Shown here: in pieces, positions 18,094-26,677 of the stretch
How positions within the stretch are numbered: the stretch's first letter is position 1
How the letters are laid out: every line of letters starts with the position of its first letter
NCBI RefSeq assembly: GCF_016583625.1
Contig: NZ_NRRN01000014.1
Location: forward strand, 1-63,892
Reading direction: 5' to 3'
Length of the DNA: 63,892 nt
From: Halorhodospira abdelmalekii
GTDB lineage: Bacteria > Pseudomonadota > Gammaproteobacteria > Nitrococcales > Halorhodospiraceae
Program-made: the position numbers and the translations under genes
Notes under the pieces: model-generated
The model's input: only the letters and a program-made list of their open reading frames with translations
The model's database searches: none
What the model was told of the DNA's origin: nothing

Positions 18094-19188
18094 GTGGTCG
18101 TGCGTCATGGTGAGTGGAGGAGAGTGGCGGTGGCGGCAGCTCCGGACTTTTGGCAGCGTAATGGCGTGAGTGCTCGGTTATTGGCACCGTTGGCGATGCT
18201 CTACGGCGGTGTGAGTGCAGTGCGGCGCTTGGCCTTTCGGCGGGGCTGGCTGAAGACGGTCGCTGCGCCGGTGCCGGTCATTGTGGTGGGTAATGTGAGC
18301 GTCGGCGGCACCGGTAAGACCCCCTTTGTCGCTTGGTTGGTGGCGCGTTTGCAGGCGCACGGTTATCGGCCGGGGATCGTAGCGCGTGGCTACGGCTCGC
18401 GCGCAGGGCGTGGTCCGGTGGCGGTCAGCACTGAGGCCGATCCGGCAGCCGTCGGCGATGAACCGCTGCTCCTCGCTCGTCGCTGTCGAGTGCCGGTACG
18501 AGTCGGGGCCGATCGACCGGCGGCAGTGGCCGCCTGTGTTGAGGCCGGCTGCGATATCGTCGTCAGCGATGATGGGCTGCAGCACTACCGCATGGGGCGT
18601 GATCTGGAGATTGTCGTCATTGATGGTCAGCACGGTTTCGGCAATGCTCGCCTGCTGCCCGCTGGACCGCTGCGTGAGTCGCCGCGGCGCTTGGCGACGG
18701 TCGATCTGGTGGTGGCACGCGATGCACCACACCCTGAGACCCCTTACGTCTTTCGGTTGCGCCCTGGGGCGCCGCGTGCTCTCGATGGTTCCAGGCGGCC
18801 GTGGCCCGGCGGGATGGCGTACGCGGTCGCCGGAATTGGTCGCCCGCAGCGCTTCTTTGCCACCGTGCGGGAGCAGGGCATCAACGCCGAGTGCCACGCT
18901 TTTCCGGATCACCACCCCTTTCGAGCGAGCGATCTCGACTTTATCGATCCGACACGACCGATCTTAATGACAGAGAAGGATGCGGTTAAGTGTCGTGAAC
19001 TACCGCAACGTGAGCGGATCTGGTGGTTGCCGGTGGCTGTGAGTGCCGAGCCGGCACTCGTCGCAGCGCTTGAGCAACGCCTTGCCGGGCTTAGAAGGAG
19101 GGGTGAGGGGGAGCAGCAGGCTGGGCTGCTCAGCGCAGCTACGAGCACAGCGACGGGTGAGTCAGGCGGGTCGAGCGAAGCAGGTTAG
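18094..19188 (+). CDS. lpxK: Tetraacyldisaccharide 4'-kinase LpxK
   Basis: Up to 364 residues. It phosphorylates the 4' position of the lipid A disaccharide at the inner membrane. Visible marks: the N-terminal amphipathic/hydrophobic region, P-loop VGNVSVGGTGKTPFV, ARGYGSR, the DDGLQHYRM catalytic block, and near the end FPDHHPF and MTEKDAVKC. The last ~30 residues are a low-complexity Ser/Gly/Ala tail longer than usual. The first ~14 residues before PDFWQRNG may not be translated. Confidence 0.94.
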   Translation: MVVRHGEWRRVAVAAAPDFWQRNGVSARLLAPLAMLYGGVSAVRRLAFRRGWLKTVAAPVPVIVVGNVSVGGTGKTPFVAWLVARLQAHGYRPGIVARGYGSRAGRGPVAVSTEADPAAVGDEPLLLARRCRVPVRVGADRPAAVAACVEAGCDIVVSDDGLQHYRMGRDLEIVVIDGQHGFGNARLLPAGPLRESPRRLATVDLVVARDAPHPETPYVFRLRPGAPRALDGSRRPWPGGMAYAVAGIGRPQRFFATVREQGINAECHAFPDHHPFRASDLDFIDPTRPILMTEKDAVKCRELPQRERIWWLPVAVSAEPALVAALEQRLAGLRRRGEGEQQAGLLSAATSTATGESGGSSEAG

Positions 19189-19284
19189 GGCCTCGGTACG
19201 AATCTTCCCAGGATGAGCGGGCAGAGCAAGGTACCCGGGCGCGTGTATGGGATTATGGAGAGTAGGGCCATTCGTAGTGAGCCG

Positions 19285-20079
19285 ATGATAACAGCAGCAA
19301 ATCGCACTTTTACGGTGGTGATTCCAGCGCGTTATGCAGCCAGTCGTCTGCCGGGTAAGCCACTGATCGAGATCGGCGGGCGCCCTCTGATTGAGCACGT
19401 CTATCGGTGTGCTGCGGCGAGCGGGGCGGAGCGGGTCATCGTTGCGACTGACGATGAGCGCATCCGCACAGCGTGCGCTCGATTTGGGGCGGAGGCGTGG
19501 CTGACCGACCAGGCGCATACCAGTGGCACAGAGCGGATCGCCGAGGTGGTTGCACGGTTAGGCCTCGATGAGCAGGCTATCGTCGTCAATCTGCAAGGCG
19601 ATGAGCCGCTGCTGCCAGCTGAATTGCCGGCCCAAGTCGCTGCCACCTTGGCTGCCGCACCACACAGCGCAATGGCGACTCTGGCGGTGAAGATTGAGCG
19701 CGCGGCGGAGTTATACGACCCGGCGGTCGTCAAGGTGGTCTGTGACGCTCAGGGACGTGCTCTTTACTTCAGTCGGGCACCGATTCCATGGGAACGAGCG
19801 CAGATGCCGCAGCTCGATGATGCCGCGGTGGCCGCTGGAACGTGGTGGCGGCATCTTGGTCTCTACGCCTACCGGGCTGGTTTTCTGCGCCGTTTTGCCG
19901 AGCTAGCCCCAGCGCCGCTTGAGCGCTGCGAATCACTGGAGCAGCTGCGCGCCTTGTGGCACGGTTTTGCGATTGAGGTTGCCTACAGCAGCCAGCGCCC
20001 GGGGCCCGGGGTGGATACCCCCGAGGATGTCGCGGCGGTCGCTGCGCTGCTTCAGGCTGAACTGCCGCCCGCTCGCTAG
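19285..20079 (+). CDS. kdsB: CMP-KDO synthetase KdsB
   Basis: 264 residues from ATG 19285. The frame is open to 19213, with ATGs at 19213 and 19255, but the family begins at about TFTVVIPARYAASRLPGKPL, so the inner start fits best. It activates KDO with CTP for LPS core synthesis. Motifs: the nucleotide-binding ARYAASRLPGKPL, VATDD, TSGTERIAE, NLQGDEPL and a C-terminal PGVDTPEDV. The usual small Trm112-like gene between lpxK and kdsB is absent. Confidence 0.94.
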   Translation: MITAANRTFTVVIPARYAASRLPGKPLIEIGGRPLIEHVYRCAAASGAERVIVATDDERIRTACARFGAEAWLTDQAHTSGTERIAEVVARLGLDEQAIVVNLQGDEPLLPAELPAQVAATLAAAPHSAMATLAVKIERAAELYDPAVVKVVCDAQGRALYFSRAPIPWERAQMPQLDDAAVAAGTWWRHLGLYAYRAGFLRRFAELAPAPLERCESLEQLRALWHGFAIEVAYSSQRPGPGVDTPEDVAAVAALLQAELPPAR

Positions 20080-20170
20080 TGGCTCAGCTCGCGTGCGGGC
20101 GACAGAGGGTTGGGGCGCATGGATGCGCGGGGTGAGTGGGCTGCTGCCGGTTCGGTTTGAGTGACCCAAA

Positions 20171-21412
20171 TCAACACAGGGCGTCGAGATCGAGTTCGAG
20201 TAGAGTCATATCGTCGCTGTTCGCCTGAGGTAGGCGACGAGCGTGGGCCAGAGTTGCGGTCAGGCGCTGGAAGCTCTGCTCGGGCGAGGCTTGACTAAGC
20301 AGCCCCTCGAGTCCCTCTATGCCGAGCCACTCACCGCTTTTGAGGCGGGTTTCAACGACGCCGTCGGAGTAGGCGTAGAGGCGGGCGCCGGGAGGCGGAT
20401 CGAAGTAGACCGCCCCGCCCGCTTCATCCGGCGATTCGGGGAGGATGCCAAGCGGTAACCCCGTTGAGGCAAAGCGGGCTACGACTTGTCCGTTGTGGAT
20501 GAGTAGCGGAGGCGGCATGCCGGCGTTCCATACGCTGATGCGTCGTTGCTGCGCGCTGTTTTCGACTTCGATGAGTGTCGCTGTCAGGAACATGTTCCTT
20601 GGCAGATAGCGGTGGAGGTGCTCGTTGAGCGTCCCAAGCAGGAGTGCGGAATCGACGCCGCGCTCCACGGCGGCGTAAAAGGCCCCGGCTAGGGCTGGAA
20701 CCCCGATGGCCGCTCCGATCCCGTGGCCGGTGAAATCGCCAATCAGAAAGAGCCGCGCGGCATCCTCTCGGCGCCGGCTTGCCAGCAGGATGTCGCCGCT
20801 GAGCTGTGCGGCGGGCTGATAGTAGTGGCGCACCCCCGGCGTGCTCAGGCACGTGTTCACTGTCGCCCGTTCAATGACTTGCCGGGCAATCTCCTGTTCG
20901 GCATCGACTTGGCGCTGTGCCTTGCGCAGTTCGAGTTCGTCGATCGCCAGCGCGGCGATATCGAGCAGGTTGAGCAGCTCCGCTTCGCTGATGCCGTGGG
21001 GGCGGGGTGCGGTATCTTGAACACACAGCACCCCGATATGCCAGCCGTCGTAGGTCGTCAGCGGGACGCCGGCATAGAAACGGACGTGTGGTTCGCCGAC
21101 GACCAGTGGGTTGTCGCAAAAACGCGGATCTTCGTGAGTATCGGGTACGATCAGCGGAGTGCCGTGATAGACGACGTGACCGCAAAAAGAGATGCCACGG
21201 TCGGTCTGGCAGGCGGTGACTCCACAGGAGGATTTGAACCACTGTCGGTCACGATCGACGAGGGTCAGCGTGGCGAGTGGGGCGTCGAACAGCCGAGTAA
21301 CCAAGCGAATAACGCGCTCGAAGGGCTCTTCACGCGGGGTGTCGAGGATATTGTAGCGGTAGAGGGCGGCGAGACGTTGTGCCTCGTTTTCGGGGATTGG
21401 TGCGGTCAGCAT
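20171..21412 (-). CDS. GAF-SpoIIE (RsbU-like) PP2C phosphatase
   Basis: 413 residues. N-terminal GAF domain (about 25-165; FCGHVVYHGTPLIVPD and AGVPL are typical), a short coiled linker, then a SpoIIE-type PP2C domain (about 200-410). Metal-binding positions look intact: LSGDILL, IGDFTGHGIGAAI, AYSDGVVE and NSDDMTLL. Such proteins dephosphorylate anti-sigma-factor antagonists in partner-switching systems. No anti-sigma kinase or STAS gene is adjacent. It is inserted, on the opposite strand, between kdsB and the tyrosine phosphatase gene, which are often neighbours in relatives. Confidence 0.9.
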   Translation of the reverse strand: MLTAPIPENEAQRLAALYRYNILDTPREEPFERVIRLVTRLFDAPLATLTLVDRDRQWFKSSCGVTACQTDRGISFCGHVVYHGTPLIVPDTHEDPRFCDNPLVVGEPHVRFYAGVPLTTYDGWHIGVLCVQDTAPRPHGISEAELLNLLDIAALAIDELELRKAQRQVDAEQEIARQVIERATVNTCLSTPGVRHYYQPAAQLSGDILLASRRREDAARLFLIGDFTGHGIGAAIGVPALAGAFYAAVERGVDSALLLGTLNEHLHRYLPRNMFLTATLIEVENSAQQRRISVWNAGMPPPLLIHNGQVVARFASTGLPLGILPESPDEAGGAVYFDPPPGARLYAYSDGVVETRLKSGEWLGIEGLEGLLSQASPEQSFQRLTATLAHARRLPQANSDDMTLLELDLDALC

Positions 21413-21625
21413 GCGGCGTATTGTTCCTCTATTGCGTCCATCTTCAAAGGGGTGGGTGTGGCACGTGTGGCACGATCGGGCTAAAGCCAGTAAGGTGGCG
21501 CGCCGAGCTCAAGGTGGGCAGGGAGCGCGCGTTGACGCCGAACGCGCCGGGAGACTGCCATATACCCCGCTACGATCGGTGATTTTTTTGAGTATTGTCA
21601 ATAGACGCGGAGAGTTTTAGAAGTC

Positions 21626-22117
21626 ATGAGCAATCAAGAGCCATTTCGCATTCTGCTAGTCTGCATGGGCAATATCTGCCGTTCACCGACGGCAGAGGGG
21701 GTCCTACGGGAGCATTTGCGCCGTGCTGGACTCGGGGATTCGGTGGTGATCGACTCGGCCGGCACCCACGACTACCATGTCGGTAAGCCGCCCGATCCAC
21801 GCGCCCAGGCGGTGGCTTTGCAGCGCGGGATCGACATCAGTGATCTGCGCGCGCGCCAAGTCGAGCGGGAGGATTTTGCGACCTTCGACTCGATCTTGGC
21901 CATGGACGAGGGCAATGCCGCCATACTGCGCGCCGACGCGCCGCCGCGCTACGCTGCTAAAATCGGAATGTTTCTCGACTATGCAGCGCAGTGCCGCGAG
22001 CGCGAGGTGCCCGATCCGTACTTTGGCGGGGCGCAAGGCTTCGAGCATGTGCTTGATCTCATCGAGCAGGCCAGCGCTGGGCTGATCGAGCAACTCGAAC
22101 AGCGATTGGGCCGCTAG
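21626..22117 (+). CDS. Low-molecular-weight protein tyrosine phosphatase
   Basis: 163 residues. The catalytic P-loop [13 protein letters not shown] (C-x5-R) lies near the N-terminus, and the general acid is in VPDPYFGG. This is the full low-molecular-weight PTP fold and is cytoplasmic. Its targets may be tyrosine kinases of polysaccharide export or arginine/tyrosine-modified proteins; no such kinase is nearby. The stop TAG overlaps the stop of the convergent rne within the tetramer CTAG (22114-22117). Confidence 0.93.
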   Translation: MSNQEPFRILLVCMGNICRSPTAEGVLREHLRRAGLGDSVVIDSAGTHDYHVGKPPDPRAQAVALQRGIDISDLRARQVEREDFATFDSILAMDEGNAAILRADAPPRYAAKIGMFLDYAAQCREREVPDPYFGGAQGFEHVLDLIEQASAGLIEQLEQRLGR

Positions 22118-24999
22118 CGATTCTGCTCGTCGGCTTCAGCCTCGGCCTCCCCGTGTACCGCCGCCGTCTCCGAGTGCCGATCCGCCGGCGGTGTCCAGAA
22201 CGACGCCTGCCCGGAGGAGGGGTGCGTTGGTTCGCTCGCGGTGGTTGCCGCCGCCTCGGGTTGCGGTTGCGGGGTTGGTGCCGCCGCTGCGTCGTTCTCC
22301 GCCGCGGCTGTTGCAACGGCGGCCGCGGTTGCGGCGGTTTCGGTCGTCGCTGTTGCTGCCACGCTCTCTTCCGGTGCCTCGGATGCCGCTGCTGACATCG
22401 CCGCGTGATCGTGCGCAGCGGCGGGTTCAGAGGGTTCAGCCGACGGGCGTGTCCGTTCGGCTAACTGGGCGCGCGGCAGCCGCGGGCGTCCTGAGCGCAC
22501 GCGTTTGCCACTCGGGTGCGGAGTCGCTTCCGTTTGCGTGCGCGTCGTGCCACCGCTCCCGCTCTCTTCGGCAGGGGCAGCATCGGCATCGGCATCGGCA
22601 TCGGCATCGGCATCGGCAGTGGCAGTGGTATCGGCAGTGGCATCGGTATCAAGCGTATCCCCTGCACCATGCACGTCCTTCTCGCCCCATTCATCGTGCG
22701 CGCCCTGCTCAGCGGCGCCATCCGCGCTTGTGCTACGCCGCCGCCGCCGTCCGCCGCGGCGGCCACGGCGGCTGCGACCGGAACGGTTTGCACTCTTGCG
22801 GGTGCCGTCCTCGCTGGTCTCCTCGTCGCCCTCATCGCTCTCTTCGGATGCCGTTGCCGACGCTGTAGCGGTGTCGGTTGCCGCCGCTGCACTCCCGCTC
22901 TCCTGACTCTCGCCCTCCAGGGCCGCCGGTGCCGTTCCGCTGCTGAGTATGTCGTCGTGGTGCGCTGTCTCCTCAGTCTCGGCCGTCTCTGCTGCTGGTG
23001 GTGGGGCAGCAGCAGTGGGTCGTCTCCCGGTGACCGCAGTGGACTCGCTCTCCGCTACTGCATCCGCCTCGCTATCGTCGTGTTCCGCTTGCGCTGGCGG
23101 TGCCTCGTTGCTGCCCTCGGCGTCGTTGCGCCGGCTTGTACCGCGACCGCGGCGACCACGTCCGCCCCGCGAGCGGCCACTGCTGCGTTTGGCGCGTCGG
23201 CCGCTGCGCGGACCTTTCGAGTCGGTCTCCGTCTCATCGATCCCACCGATCGGTCGCTGCCGCTCCTCGGTGGCTAGTTCGCTGCCTTGAAAGAGCAGGC
23301 CGCGTAGGCGTTGAAAGATCGATTCGAGCGGGACTTGATCCCCCCCGGAGAGGATCGTCTTGATACCGCGCGGTGCTGTTTCGGCACCACCTGGGAAGGG
23401 TGCCGGGGTGCTTGGTAGGACGCCGCGCACCGCTGGCAGCGGGGGGCGTGAGGCCGGCAGACCGGCTTCGACCAGGCTCGGTTCATCCGCCGGGGTGACC
23501 ATGTGGTAGCTGAGTTCGGTCGCCGGACTCTCCTCTTCGTTGCGCATCCGCTGCACTTCGTAGTGAGGGGTCTCGAGGTTGCGGTTGGGAATGAGCAGAA
23601 TGTGGACAGCGTGGCGCGATTCTAGATCGGCGATCTGGGCTCGTTTCTCGTTGAGCAGGAAGGTGGCGACCTCAATCGGCAACTGCGCAAGCACCTTGCC
23701 GGTCTTATCCTTCATCGCCTCCTCTTCGATGATGCGTAGGATCGACAACGCGAGCGACTCGACGCTGCGCACGGTGCCTTGGCCGCCGCAGCGGGCGCAG
23801 ACCTCCTGGTGGGCCTCGCCAAGGGAGGAGCGCAGACGTTGTCGGGACATCTCAAGGAGGCCGAAGCGCGAAATGCGCCCGACCTGAACCCGCGCCCGGT
23901 CGGCCTTGACCGCCTCGCGCAAGCGGTTTTCGACCTCGCGTTGATTGCGCGGCGGCCCCATATCGATGAAGTCGATCACGATCAGGCCGCCGAGATCGCG
24001 CAGCCGTAGCTGGCGGGCAATCTCTTCCGCTGCCTCCAAGTTGGTATTGAGTGCCGTCTCCTCGATATCGGCCCCCTTGGTGGCGCGCGAGGAGTTGATG
24101 TCGATAGAGATCAGGGCCTCGGTGTGATCGATAGCGATCGCTCCGCCCGAGGGGAGCCGGACCTCACGCTGGAAGGCCGACTCGATCTGACTTTCGATCT
24201 GATAACGCGAGAAGAGCGGCACTGGGTCGCGATAGCGCTTGAGTTTTTGCTGGTTGTACGGCATGACTTGCTCGATAAACTCGTGCGCTCTGCCGTAGAC
24301 CTCTTCATCATCGACGAGGATCTCACCGATGTCCGGGCGCAGGTAGTCGCGCAGGGCGCGAATAATGACGTCGCTCTCTTGGTAGACGAGAAAGGGGGCA
24401 GGGCGTTCGGCGCCTGCCTTAAGGATGGCCTCCCAGAGCTTGAGAAGGTAGTCGAGATCCCATTGCAACTCCTGAGTGTTGCGACCGACGCCGGCGGTGC
24501 GCACGATCAGCCCCATTCCTTCGGGGACATCAAGGCTGCGCAGACTTTCGCGAATCTCGGCGCGTTCGGGGCCCTCAATGCGGCGCGAGACCCCGCCGGC
24601 GCGCGGGTTGTTCGGCATCAGCACCAAATAGCGACCGGCTAGGCTGATATAGGTCGTCAGCGCGGCTCCCTTGTTGCCACGCTCCTCCTTGTCGACCTGC
24701 ACCAGCACCTCTTGGCCCTCGTAGAGGGCTTCGCGCGGTGGTGTGCGTTGGCCGGTGGTATCCGTACAGTAGGCCGGTGCGATCTCCTTAAAGGGCAAGA
24801 AGCCGTGACGCTCAGCGCCGTAGCGGACGAAGGCCGCCTCTAAGCTGGGCTCGACCCGGGTGATGATGCCTTTATAGATGTTCGCCTTTTTCTGTTCGCG
24901 TGAGGGGGCCTCGATGTCAAGATCGTAGAGGATCTGGCCATCAACAAGGGCTACGCGCAACTCCTCCGGTTGAGTTGCATTGATGAGCATTCTTTTCAT
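22114..24999 (-). CDS. rne: Ribonuclease E
   Basis: 961 residues, the endonuclease that starts most mRNA decay and the scaffold of the degradosome. The N-terminus [21 protein letters not shown] is nearly that of E. coli. The S1 domain spans about 35-125, with 5' sensor and DNase I-like parts after it. The catalytic Asp pair is in SIDINSS and VIDFIDM, and the zinc link is CARCGG. The C-terminal ~430 residues are low-complexity and highly charged: Arg-rich blocks likely to bind RNA ([19 protein letters not shown]) and Asp/Glu/Ala/Thr-rich linkers including an Ala-Asp repeat. It is transcribed from a long leader shared divergently with rluC. Confidence 0.97.
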   Translation of the reverse strand: MKRMLINATQPEELRVALVDGQILYDLDIEAPSREQKKANIYKGIITRVEPSLEAAFVRYGAERHGFLPFKEIAPAYCTDTTGQRTPPREALYEGQEVLVQVDKEERGNKGAALTTYISLAGRYLVLMPNNPRAGGVSRRIEGPERAEIRESLRSLDVPEGMGLIVRTAGVGRNTQELQWDLDYLLKLWEAILKAGAERPAPFLVYQESDVIIRALRDYLRPDIGEILVDDEEVYGRAHEFIEQVMPYNQQKLKRYRDPVPLFSRYQIESQIESAFQREVRLPSGGAIAIDHTEALISIDINSSRATKGADIEETALNTNLEAAEEIARQLRLRDLGGLIVIDFIDMGPPRNQREVENRLREAVKADRARVQVGRISRFGLLEMSRQRLRSSLGEAHQEVCARCGGQGTVRSVESLALSILRIIEEEAMKDKTGKVLAQLPIEVATFLLNEKRAQIADLESRHAVHILLIPNRNLETPHYEVQRMRNEEESPATELSYHMVTPADEPSLVEAGLPASRPPLPAVRGVLPSTPAPFPGGAETAPRGIKTILSGGDQVPLESIFQRLRGLLFQGSELATEERQRPIGGIDETETDSKGPRSGRRAKRSSGRSRGGRGRRGRGTSRRNDAEGSNEAPPAQAEHDDSEADAVAESESTAVTGRRPTAAAPPPAAETAETEETAHHDDILSSGTAPAALEGESQESGSAAAATDTATASATASEESDEGDEETSEDGTRKSANRSGRSRRGRRGGRRRRRSTSADGAAEQGAHDEWGEKDVHGAGDTLDTDATADTTATADADADADADADAAPAEESGSGGTTRTQTEATPHPSGKRVRSGRPRLPRAQLAERTRPSAEPSEPAAAHDHAAMSAAASEAPEESVAATATTETAATAAAVATAAAENDAAAAPTPQPQPEAAATTASEPTHPSSGQASFWTPPADRHSETAAVHGEAEAEADEQNR
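22581..22646 (-). repeat. Hexanucleotide repeat (CATCGG) in rne
   Basis: Six exact tandem CATCGG units (22581-22616) are followed by five decayed units (CAGTGG, CAGTGG, TATCGG, CAGTGG, CATCGG). In the rne frame this encodes an Ala-Asp dipeptide run. Because the unit is 6 nt, slippage changes tail length without breaking the frame. Confidence 0.95.
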
Positions 25000-25324
25000 G
25001 GTCGATGCGTCTCCGCAGCCCTGCAGCCAACGCTTCGGCGGCGTGAGTCTGGCCGTACCGTCTCAGGTCGTTGTCGATCATGCGCGTTACTCCGAAGGGG
25101 CGCAGGGCCATTGGTCTGTTCGCTGGTTCGACTCTTGCGTTCGGCCGCACCCACAAGGCGACTGCCGCAGATCGCAAGAGCCCCGGTATCTGTTTCGCTT
25201 AATCTCTCTCCGCCTACACTGCGGGTGCGCTGTTTGAGCGCGATCGCGCGGGGCCGCTCTCGTAATTCCCGCTTTCTGTTCTGTTCTGCCAGGCGATCTT
25301 TGGTAATCATCCTGGCTGTCCGCC

Positions 25325-25560
25325 GCTAACATCCCCCCGTTCAAAGAACGGGGACTCCAGACGGCACGATTGCGCCGCTGGTGGGGCGGTCATATGGTCG
25401 GTCCCGGGCTCCTGTCGTGCAGCGGTGTCTAACGCCTCTGCTCCACAGGCCCGCACGCGATATCTCCGCGTACGTCTTAAGTCTCTCCGTTGCCCGCCGT
25501 ATCCTTCGAGCAATCGCCCGCTGCCCACATCGGGCAAGCCGCCCCCCGGAAGTCTGTTGC
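25325..25560 (-). pseudogene. Relic of an IS200/IS605 tnpB 3' end plus right end
   Basis: Read on the minus strand, this stretch contains in one frame ACGAEALDTAARQEP. This parallels the tail of the intact tnpB at 45.3 kb (ACGGD...TAAPMKQEP). A LKTYA typical of the region after the last catalytic Asp in TnpB sits about 10 codons earlier in another frame. It is followed by GGAGTC, a perfect hairpin (25335-25353; arms CCCCGTTC/GAACGGGG, loop TTT) and GGATGTTAG. The intact element ends with GGAATC, a hairpin, then GGATGTCAA. Frames are broken, so no protein is made. Identification is by eye and needs a search. Confidence 0.5.
25335..25353 (-). repeat. Perfect hairpin in the rne leader (IS right-end type)
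   Basis: CCCCGTTC, a 3-nt loop and GAACGGGG give 8 perfect pairs. On the rne strand it is followed by GGATG. It is either the right-end hairpin of the tnpB relic, a leader element used in rne control, or both. Confidence 0.75.
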
Positions 25561-25601
25561 TGCAGCGGCGATTTCAGTGCGCCCGCTGCAGCTTGGGATC
25601 A

Positions 25602-25631
25602 ATTCTATCAGTCAGTTGTACACGCATACAA
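25602..25631 (-). promoter_or_regulatory. Predicted rne promoter
   Basis: On the minus strand: TTGTAT (25631-25626), 18 nt, TAGAAT (25607-25602). The boxes and spacing fit sigma-70. It overlaps the rluC promoter on the other strand, so the two promoters would compete for polymerase. Confidence 0.6.
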
Positions 25632-25644
25632 ATGTAACTATTCT
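25616..25644 (+). promoter_or_regulatory. Predicted rluC promoter
   Basis: TTGTAC (25616-25621), 17 nt, TATTCT (25639-25644). The start would be near 25651, only about 10 nt before the rluC ATG. No Shine-Dalgarno fits in that leader. A second -10-like TATACT at 25647-25652 would make the message fully leaderless. Confidence 0.6.
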
Positions 25645-25660
25645 GCTATACTGTGCAGTT

Positions 25661-26677
25661 ATGTCAGAGTCTCGATCCAGCGTCTCCCACCACCGTGTGC
25701 TCGCCGATGAGGCCGGGCAGCGCATCGATAACTTTCTGCTGCGTCGGCTCAAAGGCGTGCCACGCAGTCGCGTCTATCGGTTGCTGCGGCGCGGTGAGGT
25801 GCGCATTGATGGGGCGCGTGTGCGGCCAACCGCACGCCTTGAAGCAGGGCAGCTCGTACGCATTCCGCCCGTCACCCAGGCGGCGAGGCCTGAGGGCGTA
25901 GCGGGCGGTGGGGCGGCAGCGCGGCTGCCTGCAGCACTGCTAGAGCGCTTGCGCCATGCGGTGCTCTATGAAGATGAGCGACTGATCGTTCTCAATAAGC
26001 CGAGTGGCTTGGCGGTCCACGGCGGCAGCACGGTCCGGCTCGGGCTGATCGAGGCGCTGCGCCAGTTGCGCCCGCAGTTGCCGTTCGTGGAGCTTGCCCA
26101 CCGGCTCGATCAGGAGACCAGCGGCTGTCTGATCCTGGCCAAGCGCCGTTCGACGCTGCGCCGCTTGCACGCACAGTTGCGTGACGGGGCGGTGCGCAAG
26201 CAGTATACCGCTTTGTTAGTCGGTACGCTGGCTGAGTCGCACTACCGTATTGATGCGCCCCTTGAGCGGCGTTCAGGGGCCGGCCATGAGCGGCAGGTGT
26301 GGGTTTCCGAGGCGGGGCGAGCGGCCCGCACCGAGCTGCAGCTTCGGCGTTCTTATGTCGTCGGGGAACCGGTCATCGGGGGAGGGGTCTCATTGGTCGA
26401 TGTCGATCTGGCCACTGGACGAACGCACCAGATCCGCGTTCACTGCGCCCACATCGGCCATCCGGTAGCCGGCGATGCCCGCTACGGTGAGCACGCCGCC
26501 AACGCCGAGTTGCGCCGCCGTTGCGGGCTGCGGCGGCTCTTTTTGCACGCCAGTGGCGTGGCCTTTGAACACCCTGATCACGGGACGCCGCTGGAGGTTG
26601 TGGCCCCGCTCAGTGAGGATCTACAGCGGGCGCTCGCCCGCTTAGACAATGAGCAAAGAATTGAGGAGAGTCCATGA
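25661..26677 (+). CDS. rluC: 23S rRNA pseudouridine synthase RluC
   Basis: 338 residues from ATG 25661. The frame is open to 25490, but that part overlaps the divergent promoters. An N-terminal S4 RNA-binding domain (GQRIDNFLLRRLKGVPRSR, RRGEVRIDGARV) precedes the RluA-type catalytic domain, with the Asp in AHRLDQETSGCLI and the marks LNKPSGLAVHGG and TGRTHQIRVH. RluC modifies U955, U2504 and U2580 (E. coli numbering) of 23S rRNA. Divergence from rne is the conserved arrangement. It overlaps sppA by 4 nt (ATGA). Confidence 0.94.
   Translation: MSESRSSVSHHRVLADEAGQRIDNFLLRRLKGVPRSRVYRLLRRGEVRIDGARVRPTARLEAGQLVRIPPVTQAARPEGVAGGGAAARLPAALLERLRHAVLYEDERLIVLNKPSGLAVHGGSTVRLGLIEALRQLRPQLPFVELAHRLDQETSGCLILAKRRSTLRRLHAQLRDGAVRKQYTALLVGTLAESHYRIDAPLERRSGAGHERQVWVSEAGRAARTELQLRRSYVVGEPVIGGGVSLVDVDLATGRTHQIRVHCAHIGHPVAGDARYGEHAANAELRRRCGLRRLFLHASGVAFEHPDHGTPLEVVAPLSEDLQRALARLDNEQRIEESP

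Larger units (their letters stand above)
25000..25595 (-). promoter_or_regulatory. Predicted long 5' leader of rne
   Basis: If transcription starts from the promoter at 25602-25631, about 595 nt of untranslated RNA precedes rne. E. coli rne also has a long leader (361 nt), through which RNase E represses its own synthesis. The upstream half of this leader (about 25325-25560) looks like a transposon relic. The half nearest rne (25000-25320) shows no gene that I can support. GGAG lies 11 nt before the ATG. Confidence 0.5.

Noticed and set aside
21228-21240. GAGGATTTGAACC, similar to a tRNA T-arm
   Set aside because: It lies within the GAF domain coding sequence, and no acceptor or anticodon stems can be folded around it.
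22581-22646. Repeat in rne as an on/off phase-variation switch
   Set aside because: The unit is 6 nt, so changes in copy number keep the frame. Only length variation is possible.
22516-23277. Long plus-strand frame opposite the rne tail
   Set aside because: Its Gly/Ile and Ala/Ser repeats are the mirror of the Ala-Asp and Arg-rich tail of RNase E. It has no start signal.
25307-25537. 76-codon frame as an intact small gene
   Set aside because: No ribosome site. Its end resembles a TnpB tail, so it is listed as a relic instead.
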